A DNA stretch of 6,442 bases, taken from assembly GCA_027592105.1 (NCBI GenBank), contig JAQCLA010000140.1, positions 1 to 6,442 of the forward strand, read 5' to 3'. The notes below the pieces were generated by a model, which worked only from the letters and a program-made list of their open reading frames with translations, was not told the DNA's origin and did not search any database. This DNA comes from Pseudomonadota bacterium. GTDB taxonomy: Bacteria > Pseudomonadota > Alphaproteobacteria > Rhodobacterales > Rhodobacteraceae. The position numbers were made by a program, and so were the translations under genes. The first letter of the stretch is position 1; each line of letters opens with the position of its first letter. Below, piece after piece: positions 5,506 through 6,442 of the stretch.

Positions 5506-6289
5506 AGATCTGGCCAGTTTCATCCGCGATCGCGCAGGGGCTGAGCCGCCCGCCTACGGCATGGTGCTTGGATCGGGCCTTGGCCATATCGCCGATCACG
5601 TCGATGGCGTGGCGATCGACTACGCCGACCTGCCCGGCTTTCCCCATGCGGGCGTGTCGGGGCACAACCCCAAGCTGGTCATCGGCGATCTGGAGGGGTG
5701 CCGCGTCGCCATTTTCGGAGGCCGCGCGCATTACTACGAAAGCGGGCGCGGCGATGCGATGCGCCTGCCCTTGGAGGTGCTGAAGGCACTGGGGGGCGAG
5801 CGGCTGATCCTGACCAATGCAGCGGGATCGATGCACCCCGATCTTGATCCGGGCGATCTGATGCTTTTGTCCGATCATATCAATTTCTCGGGCCTGAACC
5901 CGCTGATCGGCGAGAAAACCGATGCCCGTTTCGTGCCGATGACGCAGGCCCATGACCCCGATCTGCGCGCCGCACTGAAAGCCGCAGCATTGGCCGAAGA
6001 TATCCCCCTAATGGAGGGGGTCTATGCGTGGTATTCCGGCCCCTCGTTCGAGACACCTGCCGAGATCCGCGCGATCCGTATCCTCGGGGCCGATGCGGTG
6101 GGCATGTCGACCGTGCCCGAGGTGATCTTGGCCCGTTTCTTGGGTCTCAAGGTCGCGGCGATCTCGACCATCACCAACAAGGCGGCGGGGCTGTCGGACG
6201 AGCAGATCAGCCATGAGCATACCAAGGCGATGGCACCCTTGGGCGCGGCCAAGCTCGAGCGCATCTTGCGGCGCATGCTGCGCGGCTAA
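5489..6289 (+). CDS. punA: Purine-nucleoside phosphorylase, trimeric (PNP/MTAP, PunA) type
   Basis: A 266-residue cytoplasmic enzyme that splits purine (deoxy)nucleosides with phosphate into base and (deoxy)ribose-1-phosphate. Active-site landmarks equivalent to those of human PNP are present: phosphate loop GSGLG with Ser29, GRAHYYE with Arg79 and His81, TNAAGS (109-114), GPSFET with Phe187 and Glu188, GMSTVPE with Met206 and Ser207, and ITNKAAG with Asn230. The Glu188 and Asn230 pair is the one that recognises 6-oxopurines, so inosine and guanosine are the likely substrates. Two motifs deviate from the human pattern: GHNPKLV replaces GHAGRLV, and YESG replaces YEGY; these may be normal in its subfamily. 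The start overlaps the second permease by 17 nt, and the ribosome binding site is GGAG at 5481-5484, tight at 4 nt. Being last in the transporter operon, it probably processes the imported substrate. Confidence 0.94.
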   Translation: MSKNAEDLASFIRDRAGAEPPAYGMVLGSGLGHIADHVDGVAIDYADLPGFPHAGVSGHNPKLVIGDLEGCRVAIFGGRAHYYESGRGDAMRLPLEVLKALGGERLILTNAAGSMHPDLDPGDLMLLSDHINFSGLNPLIGEKTDARFVPMTQAHDPDLRAALKAAALAEDIPLMEGVYAWYSGPSFETPAEIRAIRILGADAVGMSTVPEVILARFLGLKVAAISTITNKAAGLSDEQISHEHTKAMAPLGAAKLERILRRMLRG

Positions 6290-6294
6290 GGGGG

Positions 6295-6317
6295 GCAGCC
6301 TTTCAGGCGAAGGCCGC
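6295..6317. other. Imperfect stem across the convergent gene ends
   Basis: GCAGCCTT (6295-6302) faces AAGGCCGC (6310-6317) with one A-C mismatch in eight positions and a 7-nt loop. It spans the 3' end of the minus-strand deoD gene, including its stop codon, and follows the PNP stop by 5 nt. No T-tract is present on either strand, so it is at best a weak bidirectional transcript-end structure. Confidence 0.25.
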
Positions 6318-6442
6318 TTCCAGCGCGATCTCGACCATATCGGCAAAGCTCGATTGCCGGTCGGCCGCGGGGAGTTCTTCCTTGGTGATCAGGTGATCGG
6401 AAATCGTTAGTACCGCCAACGCCCGCACCCCGTAGCGCGCGG
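6303..6442 (-). CDS. deoD: DeoD-type (hexameric) purine-nucleoside phosphorylase, C-terminal fragment
   Basis: Reading the minus strand from 6440 gives 45 codons and a TGA whose complement is at 6303-6305; the rest of the gene lies beyond the window edge. The peptide begins ARYGVRALAVLTISDHLITK and ends DMVEIALEAAFA. This matches the DeoD C-terminus, where E. coli has a T-V-S-D-H segment and A-A-E-R-Q. The Asp of SDH and the Arg of ADRQ are 13 residues apart, exactly like the catalytic pair Asp204 and Arg217 of the E. coli enzyme. DeoD acts on both 6-oxo and 6-amino purine nucleosides and belongs to a different family from the PunA-type enzyme next door. The stop codons of the two genes face each other with 13 nt between them. 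This fragment is too short to judge whether the whole gene is intact. Confidence 0.88.
   Translation of the reverse strand, partial: ARYGVRALAVLTISDHLITKEELPAADRQSSFADMVEIALEAAFA

Noticed and set aside
4860..5783. A 307-codon plus-strand open frame overlapping the second permease and the PNP
   Set aside because: Arg/Pro/Ala-rich shadow in an alternate frame; both true frames carry strong family motifs.
6004..6020. CCCCCT/AGGGGG stem with a 5-nt loop inside the PNP gene
   Set aside because: A short stem within codons for conserved-length enzyme sequence; likely chance in GC-rich DNA.
6213..6410. A 65-codon plus-strand open frame across the convergent junction
   Set aside because: It overlaps the PNP 3' end and the antisense of the DeoD C-terminus, has no recognisable motif, and the minus strand gives a convincing DeoD tail.

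Overview
The window is a compact, GC-rich, almost fully coding segment that reads as chromosomal DNA of an alphaproteobacterium, most likely Rhodobacterales. That placement is inferred from the codon use, the tsaB-rimI pair with an ATGA overlap, and the style of the BMP-type transporter; it was not tested by any search. Nothing suggests a mobile element, phage, CRISPR array, tRNA or rRNA.

Layout. (1) 1-593, plus strand: the 3' end of tsaB (tRNA t6A synthesis) overlaps by 4 nt a complete rimI-like GNAT acetyltransferase. (2) 594-783: a 190-nt intergenic region with a perfect TATAAT, a perfect 8-bp inverted repeat in the predicted 5' leader, and a good ribosome binding site. (3) 784-6289, plus strand: a five-gene operon. 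It encodes a secreted BMP/PnrA-family binding protein, a double-domain ABC ATPase, two BPD_transp_2 permeases and a trimeric-type purine nucleoside phosphorylase (PNP). A strong 12-bp hairpin and a perfect 12-bp palindrome lie in the 90-nt gap between the binding protein and the ATPase; the later genes are tightly packed or overlapping. (4) 6303-6442, minus strand: the C-terminus of a second, hexameric DeoD-type PNP, converging on the operon with 13 nt between the stop codons. It is easily missed because the window cuts it to 45 residues.

How it works together. The binding protein should capture a nucleoside in the periplasm, the ABC complex (one active and one degenerate ATPase half) should import it, and the PNP encoded in the same operon should split it with phosphate into purine base and (deoxy)ribose-1-phosphate. 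The neighbouring DeoD enzyme probably widens the range to adenosine-type substrates. The segment is a nucleoside uptake and salvage locus. The parts are known families; I found no evidence for a wholly new system. The points most worth a second look are the leader palindrome, the intercistronic hairpin and palindrome, the pairing of two PNP families, and a G8 tract at the permease/PNP junction where loss of one G would fuse the two genes in frame.
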